Positions 8,017 to 17,165 are shown, counted from the stretch's first letter. The stretch is DNA of 64,000 nucleotides from Halosimplex halophilum (GCF_004698125.1 NZ_ML214297.1:1896891-1960890), one strand, 5' to 3'. Translations and numbers: made by a program. The notes: generated by a model from the letters alone, not told the origin.

Positions 8017-9234
8017 ATGACACTCACCTCGCCCGGACCGACGCTCGGCGTCGTCGGCGGCGGCCAGCTCGGCCGGATGCTCGCCGAGGCCGCGGCGCCG
8101 CTCGGCGTCGAGGTCGTCGTCAGCGACCCGACCCCGGACGCCCCGGCCGCGCCCGTCGCCCGCGACCAGGTCGTCGGCGACTTCGACGACCCCGAGACCG
8201 TCCGCGAGCTCGCCGAGCGCGCCGACTTCCTCACCTTCGAGATCGAACTCGCCGACCCCGACCTGCTGGAGGAAGTCGCCGCGGAGACGGATACGCCGGT
8301 CCACCCCGACCCCGAGACCCTGCGGATCATCGAGGACAAGCTCGTCCAGAAGCGCCGGCTGGCCGAGGCGGGCGTCCCGGTCCCCGAGTTTCGCGAGGTG
8401 AACTCCGCCGAGGAGTTGCGCGACGCGCTCGACGAGCTGGGCTATCCCGCGATGCTCAAGGCCCGCAAGGGCGGCTACGACGGCCGCGGGAACGTCCCCG
8501 TCGAGTCGCCCGACGAGGTGGAGGCGGCCTTCGCGGAGATCGTCGACGCCGCCCAGGGCGGCAGTTCCGACGACCCGTCGGGCGTCGCGATGGTCGAGGA
8601 GATGGTCGACTTCGAGCGGGAACTCGCCGTGATGGGCTGTCTCGGCAGCGAGCGGTGGGGCGAGGACGGCGAGCCCGAGCGTGACACGTTCCCCGTCACC
8701 GAGACGGTCCACCGCGAGGAGATCCTGCGGGAGACCCGCTCGCCGCCGGAAGCCGACGGAGCCGTTCGCGAGCGCGCACGCGAGGTCGCCCTCGATGTCC
8801 TCGACGTGATGGAGGGGCGGGGCGTCTACGGTATCGAACTGTTCCAGGGACCGGACGACGGGATCCTCCTCAACGAGATCGCGCCGCGGCCGCACAACTC
8901 CGGCCACTGGACCATCGAGGGGTGTCACACCTCGCAGTTCGAACAGCACGTCCGCGCCGTGACCGGGCGGCCGCTGGGCGACACCGGCCGACGGGCGCCG
9001 ACCGTCTCCGCCAACATCCTCGGCGACGTGGACGAACGACAGGCCGCGACGCTCTCCGGCGAGGACGCCGTCTTCGAGCGGCCGCGCGCCCACCTCCACT
9101 GGTACGGCAAGCGGGAGGTCTACCGGCTGCGGAAGATGGGCCACGTGACGCTCGTCGGCGAGGGCGACGGGCGGGCGGACCGGCTGCTGGCCGACGCGCG
9201 CGAGCTACGGGACGGGCTGACGTTCCGGGAGTGA
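8017..9234 (+). CDS. purK: 5-(carboxyamino)imidazole ribonucleotide synthase
   Basis: This 405-residue ATP-grasp enzyme has the N-terminal LGVVGGGQLGRMLAEAAAPLG nucleotide-binding loop, KARKGGYDGRGN (ATP-grasp glycine loop), YGIELFQGPDDGILLNEIAPRPHNSGHW (metal and ATP site) and the PurK C-terminal domain. It carboxylates AIR with ATP and bicarbonate to N5-CAIR in de novo purine synthesis. PurE, the next enzyme, is 1.7 kb downstream on the same strand, but an opposing histidine kinase gene lies between them and each pur gene has its own TATA-like box. Confidence 0.92.
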   Translation: MTLTSPGPTLGVVGGGQLGRMLAEAAAPLGVEVVVSDPTPDAPAAPVARDQVVGDFDDPETVRELAERADFLTFEIELADPDLLEEVAAETDTPVHPDPETLRIIEDKLVQKRRLAEAGVPVPEFREVNSAEELRDALDELGYPAMLKARKGGYDGRGNVPVESPDEVEAAFAEIVDAAQGGSSDDPSGVAMVEEMVDFERELAVMGCLGSERWGEDGEPERDTFPVTETVHREEILRETRSPPEADGAVRERAREVALDVLDVMEGRGVYGIELFQGPDDGILLNEIAPRPHNSGHWTIEGCHTSQFEQHVRAVTGRPLGDTGRRAPTVSANILGDVDERQAATLSGEDAVFERPRAHLHWYGKREVYRLRKMGHVTLVGEGDGRADRLLADARELRDGLTFRE

Positions 9235-9243
9235 AGTGGACCC

Positions 9244-9341
9244 GGCGGTTCGGGAGCGAGGCGGGACTGACGGTTCGAGAGCGAGGCGGGACTGACGGTT
9301 CGAGAGCGAGACGGGACTGACGGTTCGAGAGCGAGGCGACG
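9244..9341. repeat. tandem repeat, four 25 bp units
   Basis: Copies of GACGGTTCGAGAGCGAGGCG plus GGACT begin at 9244, 9269, 9294 and 9319; the first and last are diverged. The array fills the space between the convergent 3' ends of purK and the histidine kinase. It has no spacers and so is not CRISPR. Confidence 0.85.
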
Positions 9342-9350
9342 GCGAGGCCG

Positions 9351-10817
9351 TTACGGGGTCGACGGTTCGGCTCCGCCGTCGTCGGTCTCCTGACCGGCCC
9401 GGGGGAGTGCAATCTCGATCGTCGTCCCGTCGGGGCCGCGCTCGACGATCTCGATCTCGCCCCGAGACCGCCTGACGATCCAGCGGACCAGCCACAACCC
9501 CATGCCGCTGGCGTGGAAGACCGGCGATATCTCGCGGTGTTCGGTGATGATGTTGGCCTCGTGGTCGGGTAGCCCCGGCCCGTCGTCACTCACCGTCACG
9601 GTCACCGCGTCGCCGCCCGCGTCGACCGCCACCCGGACCGTCGACGCGCCCGGATCCCGGTCGCCCCCGTGCTGGACTGCGTTCTCGACCAGCTCCTCGA
9701 CGGCCTGCCCGACCGCGGGGATCGCTCTGGCGACCGCGTCGTCGTCGCCGTCGTACGAGACGGTCGCTCGGCCCGCGCGCGCCTCGAACTCCTCGACGAC
9801 GCCCGCGACGATCGCGTTCACGTCGACCGCGCCGTGGTGGTGTTCCTGCAGCAGGACCTCCGTCGCGTCGTGGGCCTTCTCCGTGAGCTGCATCAGGTCG
9901 CGGGCGGCCGACCGGATGCGTTCCGCCGCGGCGTCGCCGCCCACGCCGGCGGGGTCGCGCCGCTCCAGGAACTCGGCGGTGCCGTCGACGACGGTCATCT
10001 TGTTGCGCATGTTGTGTCGCAGGACGCGGCCGAACACGCGGACCTGCTCCTCGCGCTCGCGGCGCTCGCTCACGTCCCGACCGATGCCGACGACCAGGTC
10101 CTCGCCGTCCGGGTCGTCGAACAGCGCGGCGACGAACTCGTAGGGGATCGGCCCGCCGTTCCTGGGCTGGACCTCCGTGACCCGGCGGGCCGACCCCTCC
10201 TCGAACACCTCGGCGACGAACGTCGCCAGGCGCTCGGTCGCGTCGCCCCCGAACAGCTCCGTGACGCCACAGCCCGCGAGTTCCTCGCTCCCGTACCCGG
10301 TGACCGCCTCGACGGTGCGGTTCCAGTCGACGAGCTCGCCGTCGCGGTCGAGCGCGTAGAACAGGTCGTCCAGCGAGTCCAGCATCGCGTGCATGTACCC
10401 CCGCTGGCGCGCGAGCTCCCGCTCCCGTCGCTTGCGGGCAGTGACGTCGCGCGCGACGTAGACGACGTGGTCGTACCCGTCGTCGGGCACCGGCGCGACC
10501 CGACCCTCGAACCACCGCTCGCCGTCGCCCACGTCGAGCGCGTACTCGAAGGTCCGGACCTCGCCCGCCTCCAGCGCCGCCTCGACGTTCGACACGATCC
10601 GTTCGGCCGTCCCGCCGTCGAACAGCTCGTCGACGCGGCTGCCCAGCAGCACCTCGGGGTCGTCGTAGAGCAGCTCCTCGGACTCCGGGCCCGACAGCAC
10701 CTGCACGTACCGGCCGTCGGCGTCGAGGATGAACCCCACGTCCGGGAACGCCGTGACCAGCGCGTCGAGCTCGGCCTCCGGCGGGAGGTACCCGCCGCCC
10801 TCCAGTGGCGGCACCAT
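9351..10817 (-). CDS. PAS-PAS sensor histidine kinase
   Basis: This 488-residue soluble kinase has two PAS domains: about residues 18-128, ending VVYVARDVTARKRRE, and about 138-258, ending VVGIGRDVSERRERE. A dimerisation/phosphoacceptor segment VFGRVLRHNMRNKM has the likely phosphorylated H268. The HATPase domain has ELVENAVQHG (N box), VSDDGPGLP (G1) and SGMGLWLVRWIV (G2). No membrane segment is present, so it senses a cytoplasmic signal. No response regulator gene adjoins, as is common in haloarchaea. It points against purK and purE and has its own 5' end facing purE. Confidence 0.88.
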   Translation of the reverse strand: MVPPLEGGGYLPPEAELDALVTAFPDVGFILDADGRYVQVLSGPESEELLYDDPEVLLGSRVDELFDGGTAERIVSNVEAALEAGEVRTFEYALDVGDGERWFEGRVAPVPDDGYDHVVYVARDVTARKRRERELARQRGYMHAMLDSLDDLFYALDRDGELVDWNRTVEAVTGYGSEELAGCGVTELFGGDATERLATFVAEVFEEGSARRVTEVQPRNGGPIPYEFVAALFDDPDGEDLVVGIGRDVSERREREEQVRVFGRVLRHNMRNKMTVVDGTAEFLERRDPAGVGGDAAAERIRSAARDLMQLTEKAHDATEVLLQEHHHGAVDVNAIVAGVVEEFEARAGRATVSYDGDDDAVARAIPAVGQAVEELVENAVQHGGDRDPGASTVRVAVDAGGDAVTVTVSDDGPGLPDHEANIITEHREISPVFHASGMGLWLVRWIVRRSRGEIEIVERGPDGTTIEIALPRAGQETDDGGAEPSTP

Positions 10818-10935
10818 TCCCCGTATATCGACCGCTCGGGCGGATGAAAGGCGTACCTGAACACTGTGGTAGTTCCCCGCCGGCTCGCGCCTGCGGGCTG
10901 TCGGCGATCGCAGCCGCGGTCCGGTCCGGATCGCA

Positions 10936-10944
10936 CACGCTTAC
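10936..10944 (+). promoter_or_regulatory. TATA-like box of purE
   Basis: CACGCTTACGGCC starts 34 bp before the purE ATG. The same 13 bp is found before the HpcH/HpaI aldolase gene (54626-54638, minus strand), and CACGCTTA before purK. Confidence 0.55.
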
Positions 10945-10969
10945 GGCCCCGCGCCGCGGACACTCGCTC

Positions 10970-11623
10970 ATGACCGCCGACTCCGTCCAGTCGATAATCG
11001 ACCAGCTGCACGAACAGGCCGGGATGGACCTGCCGGACGAGGCGACCCCCGACGTGGGCATCGTCATGGGGTCGGACTCGGACCTGCCGACGATGGCCGG
11101 CGGCAAGGGCAAGCGACCGGGCGCGACGGCCGCGCTGGCCGACGAACTCGGCTTCGCGGAGCAGACCGACTACGAGGACCCGCCCGAATCGCGGTTCACC
11201 TTCGAGACGTTCGTCGTCTCGGCCCACCGCACGCCCGACCTGATGTACGCCTACGCCGAGACGGCCGAGGAACGGGGGATCGACGTGATCATCGCCGGCG
11301 CGGGCGGCAAGTCCGCCGACCTGCCGAACATGACCGCCTCCATCGCCTACCCGCTTCCCGTGATCGGCGTCCCCGTCCAGGAGAAGTCCGTCGACTCGGT
11401 CATCGGGATGCCCCAGGGCGCCCCCATCACCGCCGTCGACGCCGGCAAGTCGTTCAACGCCGCGCTCACGGCCGCCCAGATCCTCTCGCGCCAGCACCCC
11501 GAGATCCGCGAGCGACTCGTCGAGTACCACGAGGGCCTGCAGGAGGGGGTCGGCGAGGCCTCCCGGGACCTCCACGAACTCGGCACGCCCGGATTCAAGG
11601 ACGCGTACTGGGACGGGGAGTAG
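10970..11623 (+). CDS. purE: N5-carboxyaminoimidazole ribonucleotide mutase
   Basis: The 217-residue protein carries the PurE core: GIVMGSDSDLPTM (phosphate-binding Ser and Asp), VVSAHRTPDLMYAYAE (catalytic His), IIAGAGGKSADLPNMTAS and PVQEKSVDSVIGMPQG. It converts N5-CAIR to CAIR, directly after PurK. An insertion of about 25 residues after SDLPTM (GGKGKRPGATAAL...) makes it longer than bacterial PurE, as in other haloarchaea. A 30-residue C-terminal tail is also present. The ATG at 10970 fits the TATA-like box 27 bp before it. Confidence 0.92.
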   Translation: MTADSVQSIIDQLHEQAGMDLPDEATPDVGIVMGSDSDLPTMAGGKGKRPGATAALADELGFAEQTDYEDPPESRFTFETFVVSAHRTPDLMYAYAETAEERGIDVIIAGAGGKSADLPNMTASIAYPLPVIGVPVQEKSVDSVIGMPQGAPITAVDAGKSFNAALTAAQILSRQHPEIRERLVEYHEGLQEGVGEASRDLHELGTPGFKDAYWDGE

Positions 11624-11656
11624 CGCCGCGTTCGGGGCCGGCCGCTGCGTGGCCGG

Positions 11657-12457
11657 TCAGTCGGCCGGCTTTCGTCCCGAGACGACGCGCACCTCGTCGG
11701 TCTGCTCGAACGGGCCGCCCAGGTCGTCGAGCCGCTCGCGCAGTTCGGACTCGAAGTCGCCCTTCTCGCCGCCGAAGGTCGCGGGCGAGCAGAACGACAG
11801 CGAGAAGACGTAGCCGACCACCTCGTCGGCGGTCCACTCGCGGGTCCGCTCGAAGGTCGCCGTCTCGACCGCCGCGAACCCGTGGTCGGCCAGCATCTCG
11901 TCGTACGGGTTCTCGTACGGTTCGGTGCGCGGGCCGGTGCGCTCGGGCAGGTCGTCGAGGTACTCGGCGGCGAGGTCGTAGACTTCGTCCTGCCACGCGC
12001 GCTCGCCGCTCGTGAGCCACTCGGTGTCGCCGAAGACGGCGACGCCGCCGCCCGGACGGGTCAGTTCGCGGATCCGGTCGAGGGTCGGGGCGCGGTCCAT
12101 CCAGTGGAACGCGCGGCCCATCGTCGTCACGTCGAAGGGGCCCAGGTCGTCGCCCAGCGACCCGCGGAGGTCGGCGTCCGAACCCCGGATCCACTCGACG
12201 TTCTCGACGCCGGCTCGCCGGGCCTGTTCGCGCGCGCCGTCGAGCATCGCCTCGTTGGGATCTACTCCGACCACGCGGCCGACGCGGTCGGCGAGGGGGA
12301 CGGCGATCTGGCCGGCGCCGCAGCCCAGATCCAGCGCGCGCGAGGACTCGTCGAGTGCGAAGCGGTCGACGAGGTGGTCGAGCGGGCGGTCGCCGTAGCG
12401 GGGGCGGTATTCGGCGTAGTACGACTCGGCGCTCCGGAAGGGGTCGTCGGAGGGCAC
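11657..12457 (-). CDS. class I SAM-dependent methyltransferase
   Basis: The protein (266 residues from a GTG at 12457) has the methyltransferase motif I ALDLGCGAGQIAVPLADRV, motif II VVGVDPNEAML, and the aromatic MGRAFHWMDRAP motif typical of methyltransferase type-11 proteins. The target is unknown. No ATG lies near the conserved N-terminus (PSDDPFRSAESYYAEYRP); GTG at 12457 is preferred, with GTG at 12475 as an alternative. It ends 33 bp after purE, in convergent orientation. Confidence 0.75.
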   Translation of the reverse strand: MPSDDPFRSAESYYAEYRPRYGDRPLDHLVDRFALDESSRALDLGCGAGQIAVPLADRVGRVVGVDPNEAMLDGAREQARRAGVENVEWIRGSDADLRGSLGDDLGPFDVTTMGRAFHWMDRAPTLDRIRELTRPGGGVAVFGDTEWLTSGERAWQDEVYDLAAEYLDDLPERTGPRTEPYENPYDEMLADHGFAAVETATFERTREWTADEVVGYVFSLSFCSPATFGGEKGDFESELRERLDDLGGPFEQTDEVRVVSGRKPAD

Positions 12458-12590
12458 GGTCGGGAGCGGGAGCACCGACCGAGGGGACAAGAAGCTGTCG
12501 GCGGGAGGGGTCGGTAGGTCGGGCGTACCGCCGGCCGAACGTGTTTCGGGGGAATCGCGGCTCGAAACCGCCCGAGGACAACAATCAACC

Positions 12591-12598
12591 CTTATATG
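12591..12598 (+). promoter_or_regulatory. TATA box of the nuo operon
   Basis: CTTATATG lies 34 bp before the nuoA ATG, the clearest TATA match in the first third of the window. The predicted start site leaves a leader of about 5-10 nt. Confidence 0.65.
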
Positions 12599-12631
12599 GC
12601 ACCACCCCAAACCGTCGAACGATAGAGAGTC

Positions 12632-13039
12632 ATGAGTAACCCATGGATAGCCATCGGGGCGCTCGCCGTCGTGGCGCTCGCCATCCCCATCAGCATGATG
12701 GTGGTGTCGTCGCTGCTGCGGCCGAGCGTGCCGGAACAGGGGAAACGCGCCGTCTACGAGAGCGGCGAGGTCCCGACGGGCGACACGCGCATCAAGTTCA
12801 ACATCCAGTACTACATGGTCGCGCTGTTGTTCGTCGTCTTCGACATCGAGACCGTCCTCATCTTCCCGTGGACGGTCATCTACCGCGACGCGGTCGCCAA
12901 CGTCGGGCTCGCCGAGGCGCTGGTCCCGATGCTCGTCTTCGTCGGTATCCTCGTCATCGGGCTCGGCTGGGCGTGGCGCAACGGTGCGGTCAGATGGATC
13001 CGCAGCCCGCGCGCGCAAGCACAGCGGGTCGAACAGTAA
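12632..13039 (+). CDS. nuoA: NADH dehydrogenase-like complex I subunit A
   Basis: This 135-residue membrane subunit has three predicted helices (about 5-27, 63-85 and 92-112). The conserved loop YESGEVPTGDTRIKFNIQYYMVALLFVVFDIETV contains the family Glu, Gly and FDIE motif. It forms part of the membrane/quinone module of the proton-pumping complex. Haloarchaea lack NuoEFG, so the electron donor is probably ferredoxin or another carrier and not NADH. It is first in an operon with nuoB 2 bp downstream. Confidence 0.93.
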   Translation: MSNPWIAIGALAVVALAIPISMMVVSSLLRPSVPEQGKRAVYESGEVPTGDTRIKFNIQYYMVALLFVVFDIETVLIFPWTVIYRDAVANVGLAEALVPMLVFVGILVIGLGWAWRNGAVRWIRSPRAQAQRVEQ

Positions 13040-13041
13040 CT

Positions 13042-13740
13042 ATGAGCAGCGACCACACACCAACGGCCGACGGCACAGACATCCAATCGACCCAGGAGGC
13101 CCGGCTGGGCGAGGGCGCGGACGACCGGTTCAACTCGACGCTCCGGGAGGCGTTCGGCTCCACGCCGTTCATCCTCACGAAGTTCGACAAGTTCATGAAC
13201 TGGGTCCGGGGCTCGTCGATGTTCATGCTGCAGTTCGGGATCGCCTGCTGCAGCATCGAGATGATGCACACATACGCGGTCAAACACGACCTCGACCGCT
13301 TCGGCGCCGGCGTCCCCCGCGCCTCGCCGCGACAGGCCGACGTGATCATCGTCCCGGGGACCATCGTCTCGAAGTTCGCCCCGCGGATGAAGCGCGTCTA
13401 CGACCAGATGCCCGAGCCCAAGTTCGTCGTCTCGATGGGCTCGTGTACCATCTCCGGCGGCCCGTTCCAGGAGGGCTACAACGTCATCAAGGGCGCCGAG
13501 GAGGTCATCCCGGTCGACATCCACGTCCCGGGCTGTCCCCCGCGTCCCGAGGCGCTCGTCTACGGCGTCGCCAAGCTTCAGGAGCGCATCGCCAACGGCG
13601 AGTCCGCCCCCGTGACGGTCAAGCCCTACGAGCTGGAGCAGTTCGGCGACCTCGAACAGGACGAGCTCGTCGACAAGCTCGCCGCCGAGATCGACGAGGA
13701 GGACCTCGTGATGCGGTACAACTGGAGTGACTCGCCATGA
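13042..13740 (+). CDS. nuoB: complex I subunit B (N2 cluster)
   Basis: The 232-residue subunit keeps all 4Fe-4S N2 ligands: the paired Cys in [18 protein letters not shown], the Cys in [13 protein letters not shown], and the Cys in [16 protein letters not shown]. An acidic 35-residue N-terminal extension is haloarchaeal in style. Its stop overlaps the nuoCD start as ATGA (13737-13740), implying coupled translation. It carries electrons to quinone next to NuoD. Confidence 0.95.
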   Translation: MSSDHTPTADGTDIQSTQEARLGEGADDRFNSTLREAFGSTPFILTKFDKFMNWVRGSSMFMLQFGIACCSIEMMHTYAVKHDLDRFGAGVPRASPRQADVIIVPGTIVSKFAPRMKRVYDQMPEPKFVVSMGSCTISGGPFQEGYNVIKGAEEVIPVDIHVPGCPPRPEALVYGVAKLQERIANGESAPVTVKPYELEQFGDLEQDELVDKLAAEIDEEDLVMRYNWSDSP

Positions 13741-15428
13741 GCCTGGAAGAGCCCGAGAGCGACGTGCTCGCGACGGAGGAGCAGGTCGGCGTCTCCGAGG
13801 GCGAACTCGACTACGACGAGCTCGCCGCGCTGCTGGGCGACACCGTCGTCGACCGCGAACAGCACGTCAACGCCGAGGGGTTCGTCGTCCGGCCCGACGA
13901 GGTGCAGGACGCCCTCTTTACCCTGCGCGACGAGGCCGGCTTCGACCACTGTTCCTGCGTCACCGCACAGGAGTACGACGACCGCTACGAGTCGATCTAC
14001 CACCTCAAGAAGTACGACGACCCCACCCAGGAGGTGTCGGTCGTCGTCCCGACGTCGAAGGACGAACCGGTCAGCCAGACCGCCGAGCCGGTCTACCGCA
14101 CCGCCGACTGGCACGAGCGCGAGGCCTACGACCTCGTCGGCATCGAGTACGAGGACCACCCGGACCTGCGCCGGATCCTCCTGCCCGAGACCTGGCAGGG
14201 CCACCCGCTCTCCCAGGACTTCAGCGGCGAGGAACCGCAGATCGTCACGCTGCGGGAACACGCCAACCCGCTGCAGGAGGACCACCGCGGGGAGGACGAC
14301 ACGGACACGATGTTCGTCAACATCGGTCCCCACCACCCCGCGACCCACGGCGTGCTCCACATCGAGACGGTCCTCGACGGCGAGCAGATCGCCGACCTGG
14401 ACCCGGACATCGGCTACCTCCACCGCTGCGAGGAGCAGATGTGCCAGCAGGGCACCTACCGCCACCAGATCATGCCCTACCCCGACCGCTGGGACTACAT
14501 CTCGGCGGGCATCCTCAACGAGTGGGCCTACGCCCGCGCGGCCGAGGACCTTGCGGACATCGAGGTGCCCGAGTACGCGCAGGTCATCCGGACGATGTCC
14601 GCGGAGCTGTGCCGGATCGCCTCGCACATGCTCGCCCTCTCGACGTTCGCGCTGGACATCTACGGCGACTTCACGGCGCTGTTCATGTACGGCATCCGCG
14701 ACCGCGAGACGGTCCAGAACATCCTGGAGGACCTGACCGGCCAGCGGCTGATGTTCAACTACCTGCGGCTGGGCGGCGTGGCGTGGGACCTGCCCGAGCC
14801 TCGCGAGGAGTTCTTCGAGAAGATCCGCGACTTCGTCGACGAGCTCCCCGAGCGGCTCACGGAGTACCACGACATGATGACCTCCAACGAGATCCTCCAG
14901 ATGCGGACGGTCGACACGGGAGTCCTGCCGCCGGAGGAGGCCAAGTCCTACGGCGCCACGGGGCCGGTCGCCCGCGGGTCGGGCATCGACTACGACCTGC
15001 GCCGCGACGACCCCTACGGCTACTACGACCAGCTCGACTGGGACGTGGTCACCGAGGACGGCTGCGACAACTTCGCGCGCCTGCTCGTCCGGATGCGCGA
15101 GGTCGAGCAGTCCGCCCGCATCATCGAGCAGTGCGTCGACCTGCTGGAGGACTGGCCCGAAGACGAGCGGGAGATCCAGTCGAACGTCCCCCGCACCCTG
15201 CGGCCGGACCCCGACACGGAGATCTACCGGGCCGTCGAGGGCGCCAAGGGCGAACTCGGCATCTACATCCGCTCGGACGGCACGGACAAGCCGGCGCGGT
15301 TCAAGATCCGGAGCCCGTGTTTCTCGAACCTCCAGACCCTGCCGGTCATGTCCGAGGGCGAGTTCATCCCGGACATGATCGCCTCGCTCGGTAGCCTCGA
15401 CATCGTCCTCGGGGAGGTGGATCGGTGA
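13737..15428 (+). CDS. nuoCD: complex I fused C and D subunits
   Basis: This 563-residue fusion has a 30-kDa NuoC domain at residues 1-170 ([36 protein letters not shown]) and a 49-kDa NuoD domain from about 190, beginning [26 protein letters not shown] stands where bacterial proteins usually have HRGTEK, a substitution near the quinone cavity. The C-terminus [12 protein letters not shown]...[17 protein letters not shown] is complete. The fusion is normal for the group and is not a frameshift. It overlaps nuoH at the stop (TGATG). Confidence 0.94.
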   Translation: MSLEEPESDVLATEEQVGVSEGELDYDELAALLGDTVVDREQHVNAEGFVVRPDEVQDALFTLRDEAGFDHCSCVTAQEYDDRYESIYHLKKYDDPTQEVSVVVPTSKDEPVSQTAEPVYRTADWHEREAYDLVGIEYEDHPDLRRILLPETWQGHPLSQDFSGEEPQIVTLREHANPLQEDHRGEDDTDTMFVNIGPHHPATHGVLHIETVLDGEQIADLDPDIGYLHRCEEQMCQQGTYRHQIMPYPDRWDYISAGILNEWAYARAAEDLADIEVPEYAQVIRTMSAELCRIASHMLALSTFALDIYGDFTALFMYGIRDRETVQNILEDLTGQRLMFNYLRLGGVAWDLPEPREEFFEKIRDFVDELPERLTEYHDMMTSNEILQMRTVDTGVLPPEEAKSYGATGPVARGSGIDYDLRRDDPYGYYDQLDWDVVTEDGCDNFARLLVRMREVEQSARIIEQCVDLLEDWPEDEREIQSNVPRTLRPDPDTEIYRAVEGAKGELGIYIRSDGTDKPARFKIRSPCFSNLQTLPVMSEGEFIPDMIASLGSLDIVLGEVDR

Positions 15429-16501
15429 TGGTCGCGCCGGCGCTCCAGTCGGGGACGCCGTTCCCCGAGATCATCGCCGACCTCCTCGGGCTCGACATCA
15501 GCGAGACGTGGGTCATCATCCTGACGAGCATCGTCGCCGGCGGCATCATCGCGACGGTGCTGCTGACGATGACGGCCGTGCTCGGCATCTGGGGCAAGCG
15601 GAAGATCACCGCCGCGTTCACCGACCGCATCGCGGTCAACCGCCACGGGCCCTACGGCCTGCTGATCATCCCGGCCGACGCAGTGCGGCTGCTCTCGAAG
15701 GAGCTCATCGTTCCGGAGGGCGTCGACCGCCCCGCCTGGGACCTGGCGCCGCTGGTCATCGCCAGCTCGGCGCTTTTGGGCTTCGCGGTCATCCCGTTCG
15801 GCAACAACCTGCAGCTGGCCGACCCCGAGACGGGGCTGGCCTACGTGTTCGCGGTCGCGTCGATCGCCTCGCTGGGCCTGCTGATGGCCGGCTACGCGTC
15901 GAACAACAAGTTCTCGTTCCTCGGCGGGCTGCGCGCGGTCGCGCAGAACCTCGCCTACGAGATCCCGCTGGTGCTGACCGGCGCCTCGGTCGTCATCTTC
16001 GCCGGGTCGCTGCAGATGTCGACCATCGTCGAGATGCAGCGCCAGACGCTGGTGAACCTCGGCGGGATCCCGATCCCCTCGTGGTACGCCTTCGTCAACC
16101 CGTTCGCCTTCGTCCTGTTCCTGGTCGCGAACCTGGCGGAGGTCGGGCGCAACCCGTTCGACATCCCGGAGGCGCCGACCGAGATCGTCGCCGGCTACCA
16201 GACGGAGTACTCCTCGGTGTACTTCGTGCTCATCTACCTCGGGGAGTTCATCCACATCTTCCTCGGCGGCGCGATCATCGCGACGATCTTCCTCGGCGGC
16301 GCCTCGGGGCCGGTGCTCCCGGGCGTCGTCTGGTTCTTCGCGAAGATGATCGCCGTCTACCTGTTCACGCAGTGGGCCCGGTCGGCGATCCCGCGGCTGC
16401 GCATCGACCAGCTCATCCAGATCGGCTGGAAGGGCATGCTCGTCCTTTCGTTCGCCAATCTGGTCCTGACGGCCGTCATCGTCGGGGTGGTCAACGCATG
16501 A
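15428..16501 (+). CDS. nuoH: complex I subunit H
   Basis: The 357-residue membrane subunit has about eight helices and the conserved quinone-site loops: a variant of RxGPN at DRIAVNRHGPYG, NLAEVGRNPFDIPEAPTE (near the family ExxRxPFD) and SEYSS-like QTEYSSVYFVLIYL. It links the quinone chamber to the membrane arm. ATG at 15428 shares one base with the nuoCD stop; GTG at 15425 is an alternative. Its stop overlaps the next tiny ORF in ATGA. Confidence 0.93.
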   Translation: MVAPALQSGTPFPEIIADLLGLDISETWVIILTSIVAGGIIATVLLTMTAVLGIWGKRKITAAFTDRIAVNRHGPYGLLIIPADAVRLLSKELIVPEGVDRPAWDLAPLVIASSALLGFAVIPFGNNLQLADPETGLAYVFAVASIASLGLLMAGYASNNKFSFLGGLRAVAQNLAYEIPLVLTGASVVIFAGSLQMSTIVEMQRQTLVNLGGIPIPSWYAFVNPFAFVLFLVANLAEVGRNPFDIPEAPTEIVAGYQTEYSSVYFVLIYLGEFIHIFLGGAIIATIFLGGASGPVLPGVVWFFAKMIAVYLFTQWARSAIPRLRIDQLIQIGWKGMLVLSFANLVLTAVIVGVVNA

Positions 16502-16557
16502 GCGCGACCCCGAGCCCGACTCCGACATCCGCGACACGCGGAGGTGACTCCCAATGA
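16498..16557 (+). CDS. 19-codon ORF bridging nuoH and nuoI
   Basis: MSATPSPTPTSATRGGDSQ is read from an ATG overlapping the nuoH stop (ATGA) and ends in a TGA overlapping the nuoI start (ATGA, 16554-16557). The sequence is Pro/Ser/Thr-rich with no recognisable domain. A terminating ribosome could pass from nuoH through it to nuoI, so it may serve as a translational bridge and not as a functional peptide. The exact double overlap is what supports it. Confidence 0.5.
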   Translation: MSATPSPTPTSATRGGDSQ

Positions 16558-17015
16558 TAGGACTCCTCAAGTCGATGGCAACGACGATGAAACACGCGCT
16601 CGACGGCGAGACGTTCACCGTCGAGTACCCCGAGGACGCGCCGGAAGTGAGCCCGCGGTTCCGCGGCGTCCACAAGTTCAGCCAGGAGCGGTGTATCTGG
16701 TGTCGCCAGTGCGAGAACGTCTGCCCGAACGACACCATCCAGATCGTCACCGACGACCAGCGCAACGGCGAGCAGTACAACCTCCACATCGGCCAGTGCA
16801 TCTACTGCCGGCTCTGCGAGGAGGTCTGCCCCGTCGACGCCATCCTGCTGACCCAGAACTTCGAGTGGACCGCCGACACCAAAGACGAGTTCGTCCTCGA
16901 CAAGGAACAGCTCAAGAACGTCCCCTGGTACAAGGACATCGACCCGCTGGAGTCCCGCGAACCGGACCGCGGCGGCTGGATCGGCGAGGGCGAAGGCGAA
17001 GTCGACTACCAGTAA
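16554..17015 (+). CDS. nuoI: complex I subunit I (8Fe ferredoxin)
   Basis: The 153-residue subunit has two 4Fe-4S motifs: CIWCRQCENVCPND and CIYCRLCEEVCPVD, which hold clusters N6a and N6b passing electrons to NuoB. The C-terminus is acidic (GWIGEGEGEVDYQ). It is the last nuo gene here: 150 bp later an unrelated regulator starts, whereas nuoJ, K, L, M and N normally follow in haloarchaea. Confidence 0.94.
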   Translation: MIGLLKSMATTMKHALDGETFTVEYPEDAPEVSPRFRGVHKFSQERCIWCRQCENVCPNDTIQIVTDDQRNGEQYNLHIGQCIYCRLCEEVCPVDAILLTQNFEWTADTKDEFVLDKEQLKNVPWYKDIDPLESREPDRGGWIGEGEGEVDYQ

Positions 17016-17042
17016 CGCGCGCACAGTTTTCGGTTCTCCCGT

Positions 17043-17112
17043 CCGCGCGAACATAGCGAGCGCGGTTCACCGGACGCGAGCGAACGGAGTGAGCGGACGC
17101 TCCGCGCGGCGC
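17043..17112 (+). repeat. partial structured element (copy D)
   Basis: The nuoI-regulator gap contains CGGTTCACCGGACGCGAG (17063-17080), identical over 18 bp to the start of hairpin 2 in element B (19106-19123). The imperfect palindrome GCGAGCGAACGGAGTGAGCG (17075-17094) follows. The TTTTT/AAAAA-bounded hairpin is missing, so this looks like a 5'-half remnant or a shorter relative. Confidence 0.5.
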
Positions 17113-17165
17113 AAATACGGGGCCGATCCCAATAGCGATAGGGCCTCGGACCGAAGGGGCGGTAG

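Noticed and set aside
6015-8339. Long minus-strand open frame antisense to the Agl23-like and purK genes
   Set aside because: It is low-complexity Arg/Asp/Gly sequence with no domain, the usual shadow of GC-rich codons; both sense genes have clear family motifs.
13737-15428. Possible frameshift or misassembly joining nuoC and nuoD
   Set aside because: The C-D fusion is normal in haloarchaea and the linker is smooth.
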